A stretch of 64,000 nt of DNA. It comes from Pseudomonas sp. FP453 (GTDB taxonomy: Bacteria; Pseudomonadota; Gammaproteobacteria; Pseudomonadales; Pseudomonadaceae). The stretch covers positions 4,282,501 through 4,346,500 of the forward strand of contig NZ_CP117435.1 in assembly GCF_030687495.1 (NCBI RefSeq), in the 5' to 3' direction. The first letter of the stretch is position 1; each line of letters begins with the position of its first letter. Of the stretch, positions 17,896 through 26,953 are shown piece by piece. The notes beneath the pieces are model-generated. The model searched no databases, was not told the DNA's origin, and saw nothing but the letters and a program-made list of their open reading frames with translations. Position numbers and translations under genes: made by a program.

Positions 17896-20085
17896 GTGTT
17901 CAAGGTTGACCGCCTAGTGTTCTCCCGCCTGCTTGCCCTGCCCTGCTACCTGCTCATCGCCCTGCTCACCTTGCTGCCGCTCGCGCCTGCCCACGCCGTG
18001 GGCCTGCCCGGCTTGCTCGGCAGCGGCAACAAAGCCCAGCCCCAGGCCGAAGTGCCGCTCGGCCAGTCGCTGGACGAGGTGATCAAGACCCTGGAAAACG
18101 ACCAGCAGCGCACCCAGCTGCTGAGCGATCTGAAAAAACTGCGCGCCGCCACGCAAAAAGCCCAGCCCGCCGCCGAAGAAGGCGTGCTGGGGTTGATCGG
18201 CGGCACGCTGGCCAATCTGGAAGCGCAGTTTTCCGGGGCCGACAGCCCGTTGGGGCGCTGGTCCGATGAATTCGAGCAAGCCAAGGATGAATTCAGCGCC
18301 CTGCTGCTGCCGGCCAACGAATGGCTGCCGATCATTTTCGGCTTTGCCTTGATCCTGGCGGTGTGGAGCCTGCTGGCCTATGCGCTGATCTGGCTCAGCC
18401 ACCGCGTGCGCGAGCGTTTCGGCCTGCCCGAAGAGCTGCCGCAACACCCACGCACCTGGGACATGGTGCGCTTCGCCCTGCGCAAACTGGGGCCATGGCT
18501 GATCGCGTTGGTGATCACGGTGTACCTGAGCTACGTGCTGCCGTCGTCCCTGGGCAAATCCCTGGCGATGGTGCTGGCCTATGCGCTGGTGGTCGGCACC
18601 TGTTTCTCGGCGATCTGCGTGATTGCGTTTTCGGTACTCGACGGCCCGCACCGCCATCGTGCCCTGTATATCCTGCGCCACCAGGCCTTCCGCCCGTTGT
18701 GGTGGATCGGCAGCTTTGCCGCCTTCGGTGAAGCCTTGAGCGACCCACGGCTGGTCCAGGCCCTGGGCCAGCACCTGTCCCACGCGGCGGCCACCGTTGC
18801 CAATGTGATGGCGGCGTTGTCCACCGGCGTGTTTATCCTGCGTTTCCGCCGGCCGATTGCCCACCTGATCCGCAACCAGCCGCTGTCGCGCCGCCTTACG
18901 CGCCGCGCCCTGAGCGACACCATCGAGATCATCGGTTCCTTCTGGTACATCCCGGCCTTGCTGCTGGTGGGCATCTCGCTGTTCGCCACCTTTGTCTCCG
19001 CCGGCGACACCAGTACCGCCTTGCGCCAATCCCTGTTGTGCACGGTGTTGCTGGTGCTGTGCATGGTGATCAACGGCCTGGTGCGGCGTCACGCGCTCAA
19101 GCCTCAACGCGGGCACAAGCGTCATGCGCTGTATTCCGAACGCCTGAAAAGCTTTGTCTACACCCTGGCCCACTTGGTGGTGTGGCTGGTGTTTATCGAA
19201 CTGGGCCTGCGGGTGTGGGGCCTGTCGCTGATTCGCTTTACCGAAGGCGACGGCCATGAAATCAGCGTCAAGCTGTTCGGCCTGGCCGGCACGTTGCTGT
19301 TTGCGTGGCTGATCTGGATCCTCAGCGACACCGCGATCCACCACGCCCTCACCCGCTCGCGCAAAGGCCTGGCGAATGCGCGGGCGCAGACCATGATGCC
19401 GCTGATCCGCAACGTGCTGTTCGTGACCATCTTTATCATCGCCGCCATCGTCGCCCTGGCGAACATGGGCATGAACGTCACGCCGCTGCTGGCCGGTGCC
19501 GGTGTGATCGGCCTGGCCATCGGCTTTGGCGCACAGTCGCTGGTGGCGGACTTGATCACCGGCCTGTTCATCATCATCGAAGACTCCCTGGCCATCGACG
19601 ACTACGTGGACGTCGGCGGCCACCTCGGCACCGTCGAGGGCCTGACCATCCGCACCGTGCGCCTGCGCGATATCGACGGCATCGTGCACACCATTCCGTT
19701 CAGCGAAATCAAGAGCATCAAGAACTACTCGCGGGAGTTCGGCTACGCGATCTTCCGGGTGGCGATCCCGTACAACATGGAAATCGACGACGCGATCAAG
19801 CTGATGCGCGATGTCGGCCAGAAGATGCGCAACGACCCGCTGCAACGCCGCAATATCTGGTCGCCATTGGAGATTCAGGGGGTGGAGAGTTTTGAGTCGG
19901 GCAGCGCGATCCTGCGCGCACGGTTCAAGACGGCGCCGATCAAGCAGTGGGAAGTGTCGCGGGCGTTCAACCTGTCGCTGAAGCGGCATCTGGATGAAGC
20001 GGGGTTGGATCTGGCTACGCCGCGCTTGAGTGTGCAGGTGGTGACGGGGGCGTCGGGCGGGCTGGAGAAAGAGAAAAATACCTAA
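17896..20085 (+). CDS. Large MscS-family mechanosensitive channel
   Basis: A 729-residue inner-membrane protein. It starts with GTG at 17896 and has a signal peptide ending near AHA (about residue 35), then a periplasmic helical region (about 40-140). At least eight membrane segments follow, with the MscS pore and beta domain at about 510-690. The pore-lining signature GAGVIGLAIGFGAQSLVADLITG and the beta-domain block DYVDVGGHLGTVEGLTIRTVRLRD are clear. It should release solutes during osmotic downshock. It is larger than MscS and smaller than MscK, in the YbdG/MscM-like size range. A full-length antisense frame exists but is a shadow. Confidence 0.9.
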   Translation: MFKVDRLVFSRLLALPCYLLIALLTLLPLAPAHAVGLPGLLGSGNKAQPQAEVPLGQSLDEVIKTLENDQQRTQLLSDLKKLRAATQKAQPAAEEGVLGLIGGTLANLEAQFSGADSPLGRWSDEFEQAKDEFSALLLPANEWLPIIFGFALILAVWSLLAYALIWLSHRVRERFGLPEELPQHPRTWDMVRFALRKLGPWLIALVITVYLSYVLPSSLGKSLAMVLAYALVVGTCFSAICVIAFSVLDGPHRHRALYILRHQAFRPLWWIGSFAAFGEALSDPRLVQALGQHLSHAAATVANVMAALSTGVFILRFRRPIAHLIRNQPLSRRLTRRALSDTIEIIGSFWYIPALLLVGISLFATFVSAGDTSTALRQSLLCTVLLVLCMVINGLVRRHALKPQRGHKRHALYSERLKSFVYTLAHLVVWLVFIELGLRVWGLSLIRFTEGDGHEISVKLFGLAGTLLFAWLIWILSDTAIHHALTRSRKGLANARAQTMMPLIRNVLFVTIFIIAAIVALANMGMNVTPLLAGAGVIGLAIGFGAQSLVADLITGLFIIIEDSLAIDDYVDVGGHLGTVEGLTIRTVRLRDIDGIVHTIPFSEIKSIKNYSREFGYAIFRVAIPYNMEIDDAIKLMRDVGQKMRNDPLQRRNIWSPLEIQGVESFESGSAILRARFKTAPIKQWEVSRAFNLSLKRHLDEAGLDLATPRLSVQVVTGASGGLEKEKNT

Positions 20086-20103
20086 CAGGCAACGCAATCT
20101 TAA

Positions 20104-20193
20104 TGTGGGAGCTGGCTTGCCTGCGATAGCGGTCTATCAGTAAGAAATGTGGGGCTGGCCCACCGCTATCGCAGGCAAGCCAGCTCCCACATT
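20104..20193. repeat. REP inverted pair, copy 6
   Basis: Standard inverted REP units lie between the converging channel and mbtH genes. Confidence 0.9.
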
Positions 20194-20209
20194 TGATCTG
20201 CGGCGTCAC

Positions 20210-20434
20210 TCAGCCTGCGATCGCAGCACCATCCATTTTCTGGCGCAGGCTCAACGGGCGCATATCGGTCCAAGTCTCTTCGATATAGGCCAGGCACTCT
20301 TTCTTCAAGCCGCTCTTGCCCACGGTGCGCCAGCCTTCCGGCACGGCTTTGTAATCGGGCCAGATGGAATACTGCTCTTCATGGTTGACCACTACCTGAA
20401 ACAGGATGTCGTCGCGGTCAAATACTGAGGTCAT
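20210..20434 (-). CDS. MbtH-like NRPS accessory protein
   Basis: A 74-residue MbtH-family protein that binds and activates adenylation domains of non-ribosomal peptide synthetases. The core signature [10 protein letters not shown], then GW and a [10 protein letters not shown] end, contains the family's conserved tryptophans. It lies 82 bases downstream of pvdH in the same direction, as in other fluorescent pseudomonads, so it should serve the pyoverdine synthetases. A possible PvdS-type promoter overlaps the end of pvdH. Confidence 0.93.
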   Translation of the reverse strand: MTSVFDRDDILFQVVVNHEEQYSIWPDYKAVPEGWRTVGKSGLKKECLAYIEETWTDMRPLSLRQKMDGAAIAG

Positions 20435-20495
20435 TGCTGTTCTCCATCGCTAAAAGGCTGGCTGCGCACCACGCGCAGCGCTGATATCTGTAGAA

Positions 20496-20519
20496 ACGTA
20501 CAGAGCCGCAGAAAAATTA
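20496..20519 (-). promoter_or_regulatory. Weak PvdS iron-starvation box upstream of mbtH
   Basis: On the minus strand it reads TAATT-N16-CGT, one base off the TAAAT-N16-CGT consensus. It overlaps the last codons of pvdH, with the CGT about 60 bases before mbtH. The same TAATT variant appears upstream of pvdG. Confidence 0.35.
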
Positions 20520-21911
20520 GAGGCTGGCGACCGCTGCGCCCAAGGCGCGGCCGAAGATTTCGGCCACCCGGTCCACTTCAACAGCGGTGATCACCAGTGG
20601 CGGCAGGAAGCGCACCACACTGCCATGGCGCCCGCCCAGCTCCAGGATCAGGCCGCGCTTGAGGCATTCGCGCTGCACCAGCGGTGCCAGTTGGCGATGC
20701 ACCGGCGGGTGGCCCTGGCTATCGACGGCGCCTTGCGGGTCGACCAACTCCACACCCAGCATCAGCCCACGCCCGCGAATATCCCCCAACTGCGGAAAGT
20801 CGCGTTGCAGGATGCGCAGGTGTTCACCCAGGCGCTCGCCCATGGCGGCGGCATGGCCGGCCAGGTCGTGCTCCTTGAGGTAGCGCATCACCGCCGAACC
20901 TGCCGCCATGGCCATCTGATTACCCCGGAACGTCCCGGCATGCGCGCCCGGCAGCCAGGTGTCGAGCCAGTCGCGGTACACCACCACCGCCAGCGGCAGG
21001 CTGCCGCCGATGGCCTTGGACATCACCACCACATCCGGGATGATGCCGGCGTGTTCAAAGGCGAACATTTTGCCGGTGCGACCAAAACCACTCTGGATTT
21101 CATCGACGATCAACGCCACGCCGGCGCTCTCGGTGATGCGGCGCAGGCCGCGCAGCCAGTCAAGATCGGCCGGGATCACGCCGCCCTCGCCCTGCACCAC
21201 TTCGACAATCACCGCCGCTGGCAGCAATACCCCGGCTTCCGGGTCGTTCAGCAGGTTTTCCAGGTAATGCAGGTTGACCCGCACCCCCTCCGCGCCACCC
21301 AGGCCGAACGGACAACGGTAGTCGTAAGGGTATGGCAGGAATTGCACGCCATTGCTGAGCAACGCACCCAAGGGCTTTTTCGGCCCCAGGCTGCCCATCA
21401 GGCTCAAGGCGCCCTGGCTCATGCCGTGGTAGCCGCCCTGGAACGACAGCACCGTGCTGCGTCCGGTGGCCGTGCGCACCAGCTTCAACGCGGCTTCCAC
21501 CGCATCCGTGCCGGTGGGCCCGCAGAACTGGATTTTCGCTTGCTGCGCCAGCTCTGGCGGCAGCAGGCCGAACAGGTCCTGCACAAACTGGTCCTTGACC
21601 GGCGTGGTCAGGTCCAGGGTGTGCAACGGCAACTCGTCGCTCAACACTTGCTGGATCGCCGCAATCACCACCGGGTGGTTATGCCCCAGCGCGAGGGTGC
21701 CGGCGCCGGCCAGGCAGTCGATGAAACTGCGGCCTTCCACGTCTTCAACGTAGATGCCCTTGGCCCGCTTGAGCGCCAGGGGAATGCGCCGCGGGTAACT
21801 GCGGGCGTTGGATTCCTGCTGGCGCTGGCGGGCCAGCAACGGAGAATCGTCGAACTGGTAGAGCGTTTCGTGAAGCGGGGTGTCTTCGATATGGCTGATA
21901 GCGACGGACAT
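20517..21911 (-). CDS. pvdH: L-2,4-diaminobutyrate:2-oxoglutarate aminotransferase
   Basis: Makes L-2,4-diaminobutyrate from aspartate semialdehyde; this amino acid is loaded by the last module of PvdL. The 464-residue class III PLP aminotransferase has GPTGTDAVEAALKLVR, FQGGYHGMS, the VDEIQSGFGRTG cofactor-aspartate motif, and SKAIGGSLPLA with the PLP lysine. The start MSVAISHIEDTPLHETLY at 21911 is favoured over upstream ATGs because a perfect PvdS promoter ends about 27 bases before it. It is followed by mbtH. Confidence 0.93.
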   Translation of the reverse strand: MSVAISHIEDTPLHETLYQFDDSPLLARQRQQESNARSYPRRIPLALKRAKGIYVEDVEGRSFIDCLAGAGTLALGHNHPVVIAAIQQVLSDELPLHTLDLTTPVKDQFVQDLFGLLPPELAQQAKIQFCGPTGTDAVEAALKLVRTATGRSTVLSFQGGYHGMSQGALSLMGSLGPKKPLGALLSNGVQFLPYPYDYRCPFGLGGAEGVRVNLHYLENLLNDPEAGVLLPAAVIVEVVQGEGGVIPADLDWLRGLRRITESAGVALIVDEIQSGFGRTGKMFAFEHAGIIPDVVVMSKAIGGSLPLAVVVYRDWLDTWLPGAHAGTFRGNQMAMAAGSAVMRYLKEHDLAGHAAAMGERLGEHLRILQRDFPQLGDIRGRGLMLGVELVDPQGAVDSQGHPPVHRQLAPLVQRECLKRGLILELGGRHGSVVRFLPPLVITAVEVDRVAEIFGRALGAAVASL

Positions 21912-21944
21912 TACTCGATCCCTCATCTGATTCCTGTTCTGGAA

Positions 21945-21968
21945 ACGCACCAGCGGGGGGAGGATTTA
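21945..21968 (-). promoter_or_regulatory. PvdS-dependent iron-starvation promoter of pvdH
   Basis: On the minus strand the region reads CCTAAATCC at the -35, then CGT exactly 16 bases after TAAAT, a perfect match to the IS-box consensus. The CGT lies 33 bases upstream of the pvdH ATG. Confidence 0.85.
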
Positions 21969-22032
21969 GGCCTGTGGTCGCTAAAAAGCCAGAGTGGGCA
22001 ATGACATCCCCCAGGCAGACACAAATCCAAAC

Positions 22033-22121
22033 TGTGGGAGCTGGCTTGCCTGCGATAGCGGTGTGTCAGATTAAGAGTTCTTCGCTGATCGACCGCTATC
22101 GCAGGCAAGCCAGCTCCCACA
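22033..22121. repeat. REP inverted pair, copy 7
   Basis: Standard inverted REP units lie between pvdH and the amidase gene. Confidence 0.9.
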
Positions 22122-22157
22122 TTTGGACCGAGTTCGGCACAAGCGACGTGTATGCGG

Positions 22158-22925
22158 TCAGAGGCTGCGGTACTTTTCGTTCAGGGCATACAAGATCGCG
22201 CAGGTCTGCGCATCCAGGAACCCGCCATAATCCCGCGGCCGAAAGTGCATCTGGAACGCCCGCGTGCGCTGTTCAAACGCCCGCCGGTTCTGCGCAGGCT
22301 TATAGCCGTAACGCTGAAACGCCCGCTCCACCTCGACCTCCGGCGGCAAGCCGAGGCAAAACCGGCGCTGGTACATTGCCCGCGTCGACTCATCGAACCA
22401 GGCGCCGATCCCCGCCTCATGCAGGCGCTGCCACGGCAGGCGCGGGCCGGGATCACTTTTGCGCCAGTACGCCACGTCCGAATGCCCGAGGATGTCGCTC
22501 GGGCCGATCTGCGGGTAACGGCCAAGAATGTCGCGCACCAGCGCGATCAATACATCGATCTGTTCCTCAGCGTACGCAGGAAAAGTGAACACGCCACCGT
22601 CATCCCGCGCCAGGTTGACGATTTCGATGCCAATCGCGCGGCTATTGAGGTTGTCCCGACCGCCCCACTGGCTGACGCCGGCATGCCAGGCGCGCTGGCC
22701 TTCGTCCACCAGGCGGAATGCGCGCAACTCCTCATAACCGGCGGCGCGGTAGCTGGGCTCATCCGGGTCGGGCACCAGATAGTGCGCGCTCACGCCATCG
22801 CGCGTCAGGGTGCGCAGGGATGAGCCAAAGGGCGCGGCGGTGTAATGCAGGATCAGTTGGCGCACGGTCTCGCCGTTGCGTTGATTGAAATCCTTGGAGG
22901 GAAAACTGGTATCGATCACCAACAT
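22158..22925 (-). CDS. N-acetylmuramoyl-L-alanine amidase (AmpDh3-like)
   Basis: Cuts the amide bond between MurNAc and the stem peptide of peptidoglycan. The 255-residue Amidase_2 protein has zinc ligands in LILHYTAA (about residue 27), GHSDVAYWRK (about 150) and SDPGPRLPW (about 160). A C-terminal peptidoglycan-binding-like region follows (QRRFCLGLPPEVEVERAFQRYGY). No signal peptide or lipobox is visible, and length and start resemble AmpDh3, a cytoplasmic-made amidase exported by type VI secretion in P. aeruginosa. No secretion or immunity gene lies beside it. The start MLVIDTSFPS at 22925 is chosen over one 11 codons upstream. Confidence 0.85.
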   Translation of the reverse strand: MLVIDTSFPSKDFNQRNGETVRQLILHYTAAPFGSSLRTLTRDGVSAHYLVPDPDEPSYRAAGYEELRAFRLVDEGQRAWHAGVSQWGGRDNLNSRAIGIEIVNLARDDGGVFTFPAYAEEQIDVLIALVRDILGRYPQIGPSDILGHSDVAYWRKSDPGPRLPWQRLHEAGIGAWFDESTRAMYQRRFCLGLPPEVEVERAFQRYGYKPAQNRRAFEQRTRAFQMHFRPRDYGGFLDAQTCAILYALNEKYRSL

Positions 22926-22974
22926 GAAAGCTGTCCTTTTCAGTCCAGGCCGAATCATTCAGCCCGTTCAAACG

Positions 22975-23026
22975 CAAAAAAATTACCGCCATCCTGAAGG
23001 GTTGAATGCCAGGCGGGCGGTAATTA
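22975..23026 (-). terminator. Terminator after the sensor kinase gene
   Basis: Perfect 10-base arms AATTACCGCC / GGCGGTAATT (22981-22990 and 23016-23025) enclose a 25-base loop. They are followed on the minus strand by a run of T. Confidence 0.75.
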
Positions 23027-23047
23027 TTTGGGACTTGAAAGAAAAGC

Positions 23048-24370
23048 TCAGCGCCGCAGCGGCATGCCCAATTCGACACGCAGGCCATCGGCCCTGCTGT
23101 CGAACTTCAACGAGCAAGAGCAGCGCTGCACGATCGCCTGCACGATCGCCAGGCCCAGGCCGCAGCCTTCGCTGTTGCCATTGCGCCAGAAACGCTGGGT
23201 GAGGTATTGCAGGTCCTCGCTGGAGATCTGCTTGCCGTGGTCACGCACGCGGAACACCACATGCTCGGCGTCGGTGAATACGTTCAGCTCTACGCGTGTA
23301 TCGGCGGGTGTGTGGCGCAAGGCGTTATCCAGCAGGTTGCGCAGGGCCGCGACCGCCAGGCCCACCGGCATTTCCACCGGGGTGTCGACGAGGTTGTCCG
23401 CCAGGGTCAGGTCGATGCGCCCGTTGTCGCCGGCGTTGGCGTCCTGGATGGCCAGTCGCGCGACTTGCTCGGCGCTGGATTGCAAACCGTCGTCAAACGA
23501 CAGGCTGCCTTCCACCCGCGCCAGCAACAGCAGTTGCTCCAGGGTCCGATGCAGGCGGTCGGCGCCCTCCTCGGCATGGGCCAGGGACTGGTCGCGAGCG
23601 GCGCCGTCGGTCATGCGGGCCACTTGCAGGTGGGTCTTGATGGCTGTCAGCGGGCTGCGCAGTTCATGGGCCGCGTCGCCGGTGAGGCGGCGCTCGCGTT
23701 CGATGGCCTTGGCGATACGCTGGAACAGTTGGTTCTGGGTGTCGAGCAGCGGCTTGAGTTCGCTGGGCAGCGGATGGATCTGCAACGGTTCCAGGGAGTC
23801 GGCACTGCGCCGCATCAGCGCGTCACGCATGCGGTTGAGCGGCACCAGGCTCTGGCCGATCCCAAGCCACAACAGGCACAGGCAACCGAGCATCGCCACG
23901 CCCACCGGCACCGAAGCGGCGAGCAGGATCGACAGGTTCAACGCTTCACGCTCCACCTGACGGTCAGCGGTGGTGATCAACAAGTCGCCACGGGACAAGG
24001 TGAAACTGCGCCACGCCGCGCCGTCGATAACCTGGTCACGAAAGCCGCTGCGCATGGATTCCAGGCCCTCGTCCGGGGTGGTGTGGCTGCGGGCCAATAC
24101 TTCACCGCGCAACGAACTGACCTGGCAGGCCATGCCGCCCGGCACATTCAGGGGCTTGGCGCCAAAATGCTTGCCCACGCTGGAACTGGCCAGGCCCGGC
24201 ATCTCTTCCATCAGCCCGGCGACCATGCGCGCCGAGGCCACCAGACGCTGGTCGAGGGAGAACATCATCTGGTTGCGCAGGTCGTTGAGCATCCAGGCCG
24301 CCGCCAGGGCCCAGATCAACACAAAGGCGGCGCCCAGCTTGAACGTCAGGCGCAGGCGCAGGCTTTTCAC
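23048..24370 (-). CDS. Sensor histidine kinase, DsbS-like
   Basis: A 440-residue membrane kinase with two membrane segments (about 10-30 and 150-175) flanking a periplasmic sensor of about 120 residues. The HisKA site is DAAHELRSPLTAIK with the phosphorylated histidine near 243, and the ATPase has LRNLLDNALRHTP and SEGCGLGLAIVQ. Its neighbours, a divergent dsbD-tlpA-dsbG operon and an overlapping OmpR-type regulator, match the P. aeruginosa DsbRS arrangement, reported to respond to copper and control disulfide-bond genes. The assignment rests on that context. A cysteine in the periplasmic loop (GGMACQVSS) could take part in sensing, which is inference. Confidence 0.85.
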   Translation of the reverse strand: MKSLRLRLTFKLGAAFVLIWALAAAWMLNDLRNQMMFSLDQRLVASARMVAGLMEEMPGLASSSVGKHFGAKPLNVPGGMACQVSSLRGEVLARSHTTPDEGLESMRSGFRDQVIDGAAWRSFTLSRGDLLITTADRQVEREALNLSILLAASVPVGVAMLGCLCLLWLGIGQSLVPLNRMRDALMRRSADSLEPLQIHPLPSELKPLLDTQNQLFQRIAKAIERERRLTGDAAHELRSPLTAIKTHLQVARMTDGAARDQSLAHAEEGADRLHRTLEQLLLLARVEGSLSFDDGLQSSAEQVARLAIQDANAGDNGRIDLTLADNLVDTPVEMPVGLAVAALRNLLDNALRHTPADTRVELNVFTDAEHVVFRVRDHGKQISSEDLQYLTQRFWRNGNSEGCGLGLAIVQAIVQRCSCSLKFDSRADGLRVELGMPLRR

Positions 24371-25047
24371 GACGCGTCCTCTCCGCCATCCGCCGGGCCC
24401 AGGCGGTAGCCGAGGCCGCGCACGGTCTCGACGATGCCGTTGCCCAACTTGCGGCGCAGGTGGTGGATATGCACGTTCAACGCGTTGCTTTCCAGTTCGT
24501 CATTGAAGCCGTAGACGCTGTCCTTGAGCTGCTCGCTGGACAACACGCGGCCCTTGTTGTGCAGCAGGGCTTGCAGCAACGCCTGCTCGCGGCGGGACAG
24601 GTCCACCGGCTCGCCACCCAGAAAGGTCTCGCGACTGCTTGGGTCGTAGGCCAGGCGGCCATGCTCGATCAGGTTGACGCTGCGCCCGGCCATGCGCCGC
24701 AACAGGGTTTGCAGGCGCGCGGCCAGTTCGCGCAGGTCGAAGGGCTTGAGCAGGTAGTCGTCGGCACCGGCTTGCAGGCCGTCGACGCGGTTGGTCACGG
24801 AATCCCGTGCGGTAAGGATCAGCACCGGAATCTCCAGGCCCTGGCTGCGCAGTTGCTGCAACAACTTGAGGCCATCTTCGTCCGGCAAGCCGAGGTCGAG
24901 CACCATGATGTCGAACGTCGCCGCCTTGAGCATGGCCCGTGCAGCCGCCGCCGTGCCCACGCGCTCCACGGTAAAACCCTGGGCGGTGAGGCCGGCCACG
25001 ATGCCGCTGGCGATCAGATCGTCGTCTTCGCAGACCAGTACGTGCAT
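24367..25047 (-). CDS. OmpR-family response regulator, DsbR-like
   Basis: A 226-residue regulator. The receiver domain (1-115) has the acidic pocket CEDDD, the phospho-acceptor aspartate in MVLDLGLPDEDG and the lysine in LLKPFD. The winged-helix domain (about 125-220) ends with HIHHLRRKLG and TVRGLGYRLG. The stop overlaps the kinase start by four bases (ATGA). It is divergent from dsbD with 175 bases between, where a direct repeat typical of OmpR-type binding sites occurs. Confidence 0.88.
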   Translation of the reverse strand: MHVLVCEDDDLIASGIVAGLTAQGFTVERVGTAAAARAMLKAATFDIMVLDLGLPDEDGLKLLQQLRSQGLEIPVLILTARDSVTNRVDGLQAGADDYLLKPFDLRELAARLQTLLRRMAGRSVNLIEHGRLAYDPSSRETFLGGEPVDLSRREQALLQALLHNKGRVLSSEQLKDSVYGFNDELESNALNVHIHHLRRKLGNGIVETVRGLGYRLGPADGGEDAS

Positions 25048-25155
25048 GCTGAACCCTTCATGAAAGATGGCGTGATTAAACGTGCAGCCGATTAAGTGCA
25101 GATTATGCCGCTAAAAGATCCATGCTCAGCGATTCCCTACACTCTAGAATAGCGC

Positions 25156-25176
25156 CGGTTAATCATCGGTTAATCA
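25156..25176. promoter_or_regulatory. CGGTTAATCA direct repeat, likely response-regulator site
   Basis: CGGTTAATCA occurs twice with an 11-base period, one helical turn, as expected for tandem binding of an OmpR-family dimer. It lies about 47 bases upstream of the dsbD start, in the gap shared with the response regulator gene. Confidence 0.6.
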
Positions 25177-25222
25177 ACGCCACACATTGTGTGCCTCACT
25201 TGCATCGAACTAAGGCTTGACC

Positions 25223-26953
25223 ATGCGGCATCTGTTTATCTTTCTGCTGGTGTTGTTCGCGGGGTTCGCCCAGGCCGCGCCGGGCAATCCGTTTGAGACA
25301 AAACCCGACTTTCTCCCGGTGGCCAAGGCCTTCACCTTTACCTCCGAGCGCCTGGAAAGCGGTGAGACCCAACTGTATTGGCAGATTGCCGACGGTTACT
25401 ACCTGTACCAGCAGCGCATGAAGTTCGACGGCCTGGCCGAGAAGCCGGTGCTGCCGCAAGGTGAAGCCCATAGCGATGAGTTCTTCGGCGAACAGCAAGT
25501 GTATCGCCAGGGCCTGGAAGTGAAAATTCCCGCCGGTGTCACCGGCAAGGTCAAGCTGGGCTGGCAAGGCTGTGCCGATGCGGGCCTGTGCTACCCGCCG
25601 CAGTCGATGACAGTGGACCTGGGTGGGCCGGCCACGCCAGCGGTGAGTAGCGGTACGGCCGACGACCAGAAAATCGCCAGTTTCCTCAGTGAACGGAACC
25701 TGTTCTGGAGCTTGCTGGCAATTTTCGCGCTCGGCCTCGGCCTGGCGTTCATGCCCTGTTCATTGCCCATGTTGCCGATCCTCGCCGGCCTGGTGGTAGG
25801 CAGTGGTGCCAGCCCGCGACGCGGCTTTGCCCTCGCCGGCAGCTACGTGGTGTGCATGGCCCTGGTGTATGCCGCACTGGGCGTGGTGGCGGCCCTGCTG
25901 GGCGCCAACTTGCAGGCGTGGCTGCAGCAACCCTGGGTGCTCGGTTCCATCGCGACGCTGTTTGTGTTGCTGGCGCTGCCCATGTTCGGCTTCTTCGAGC
26001 TGCAACTGCCGGCCTTCCTGCGTGATCGCCTGGACAACCTCAGCCGCCAGCAAAGCGGCGGCAGCATGGTCGGGGCCGGCATCCTCGGCGCCCTCTCCGC
26101 CCTGGTGGTGGGTCCCTGCATGACGGCGCCCCTGGCGGGCCTGCTGCTGTATATCGGCCAGACCGGCGACGTGGTGTTCGGTGGCCTCGCGCTGTTCACC
26201 CTCGGCATCGGCATTGGTGTACCGCTGCTGTTGCTCGTCACCCTGGGCAACGGTGTGCTGCCCAAGTCCGGCAGCTGGATGAACCTGGTCAAGGGCATCT
26301 TCGGCTTCCTGTTCCTCGGCAGCGCCGTGCTGATGATCCGCCCGGTGATCGATGCCAGCCTGTGGCTCGGCCTGTGGGGCGCACTGGCGCTGGTCATGGC
26401 CTACTGCGGCTGGACCCTGGCCCGCGAATACGGCCTGGCCGCCAAGGTGTTCGGCGCCGGCTCCCTGGTCCTGGGCCTGTGGGGCACAGTGCTGGTGGTG
26501 GGCGCCGCCGGTGGCAGCGATGACCTGTGGCAACCGCTGAAGGTCTATGGCGGCTCGCCGGTGGCGGCTGCACCCAGCGCCCACGACGCGTTCATGACCA
26601 TCAGCGATCCCGCCGTGCTGCAAAGCCAACTCGACAGCGCCAAGGCCCAGGGCCAGTGGGTGCTGGTGGACTACTACGCCGACTGGTGCGTGTCCTGCAA
26701 AATCATGGAAAAACAGGTATTCGGCAAACCCGAAGTAATGGCCGCGCTGAAAGACGTGCGCCTGCTGCGCCTGGACGTCACCGCCGACAACGCCGCCAGC
26801 CGCGAACTGCTCGGCCGCTACAAAGTGCCCGGCCCGCCGAGCTTCGTGTGGATCGGCCCGGACGGTGAAGAACGCCGCGCCCAACGCATCACCGGCGAAG
26901 TGGATGCCGCCGCCTTCCTGCAACGCTGGACGCAAACCCGAGACGCCCTCTGA
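25223..26953 (+). CDS. dsbD: Thiol:disulfide interchange protein DsbD
   Basis: Carries electrons from cytoplasmic thioredoxin to periplasmic partners. Of 576 residues, the signal peptide ends at AQA (about 18). The alpha domain has the cysteine pair in GCADAGLCYPP (about 115-122). Eight membrane segments (about 165-430) carry the redox cysteines in FMPCSLPMLPI and VVGPCMTAPLAG. The C-terminal thioredoxin domain has WCVSC (about 492-496). The start at 25223 (MRHLFIF) gives a good signal peptide; a TTG two codons earlier is less likely. It is the first gene of the dsb operon. Confidence 0.94.
   Translation: MRHLFIFLLVLFAGFAQAAPGNPFETKPDFLPVAKAFTFTSERLESGETQLYWQIADGYYLYQQRMKFDGLAEKPVLPQGEAHSDEFFGEQQVYRQGLEVKIPAGVTGKVKLGWQGCADAGLCYPPQSMTVDLGGPATPAVSSGTADDQKIASFLSERNLFWSLLAIFALGLGLAFMPCSLPMLPILAGLVVGSGASPRRGFALAGSYVVCMALVYAALGVVAALLGANLQAWLQQPWVLGSIATLFVLLALPMFGFFELQLPAFLRDRLDNLSRQQSGGSMVGAGILGALSALVVGPCMTAPLAGLLLYIGQTGDVVFGGLALFTLGIGIGVPLLLLVTLGNGVLPKSGSWMNLVKGIFGFLFLGSAVLMIRPVIDASLWLGLWGALALVMAYCGWTLAREYGLAAKVFGAGSLVLGLWGTVLVVGAAGGSDDLWQPLKVYGGSPVAAAPSAHDAFMTISDPAVLQSQLDSAKAQGQWVLVDYYADWCVSCKIMEKQVFGKPEVMAALKDVRLLRLDVTADNAASRELLGRYKVPGPPSFVWIGPDGEERRAQRITGEVDAAAFLQRWTQTRDAL

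Noticed and set aside
17914..20097. A 727-codon frame opposite the MscS channel
   Set aside because: Antisense shadow; the sense frame has clear membrane segments and MscS motifs.
6063..22121. Repeated GTGGGAGC units as a CRISPR array
   Set aside because: They occur as isolated inverted pairs at gene borders, with no regular spacers and no cas genes.
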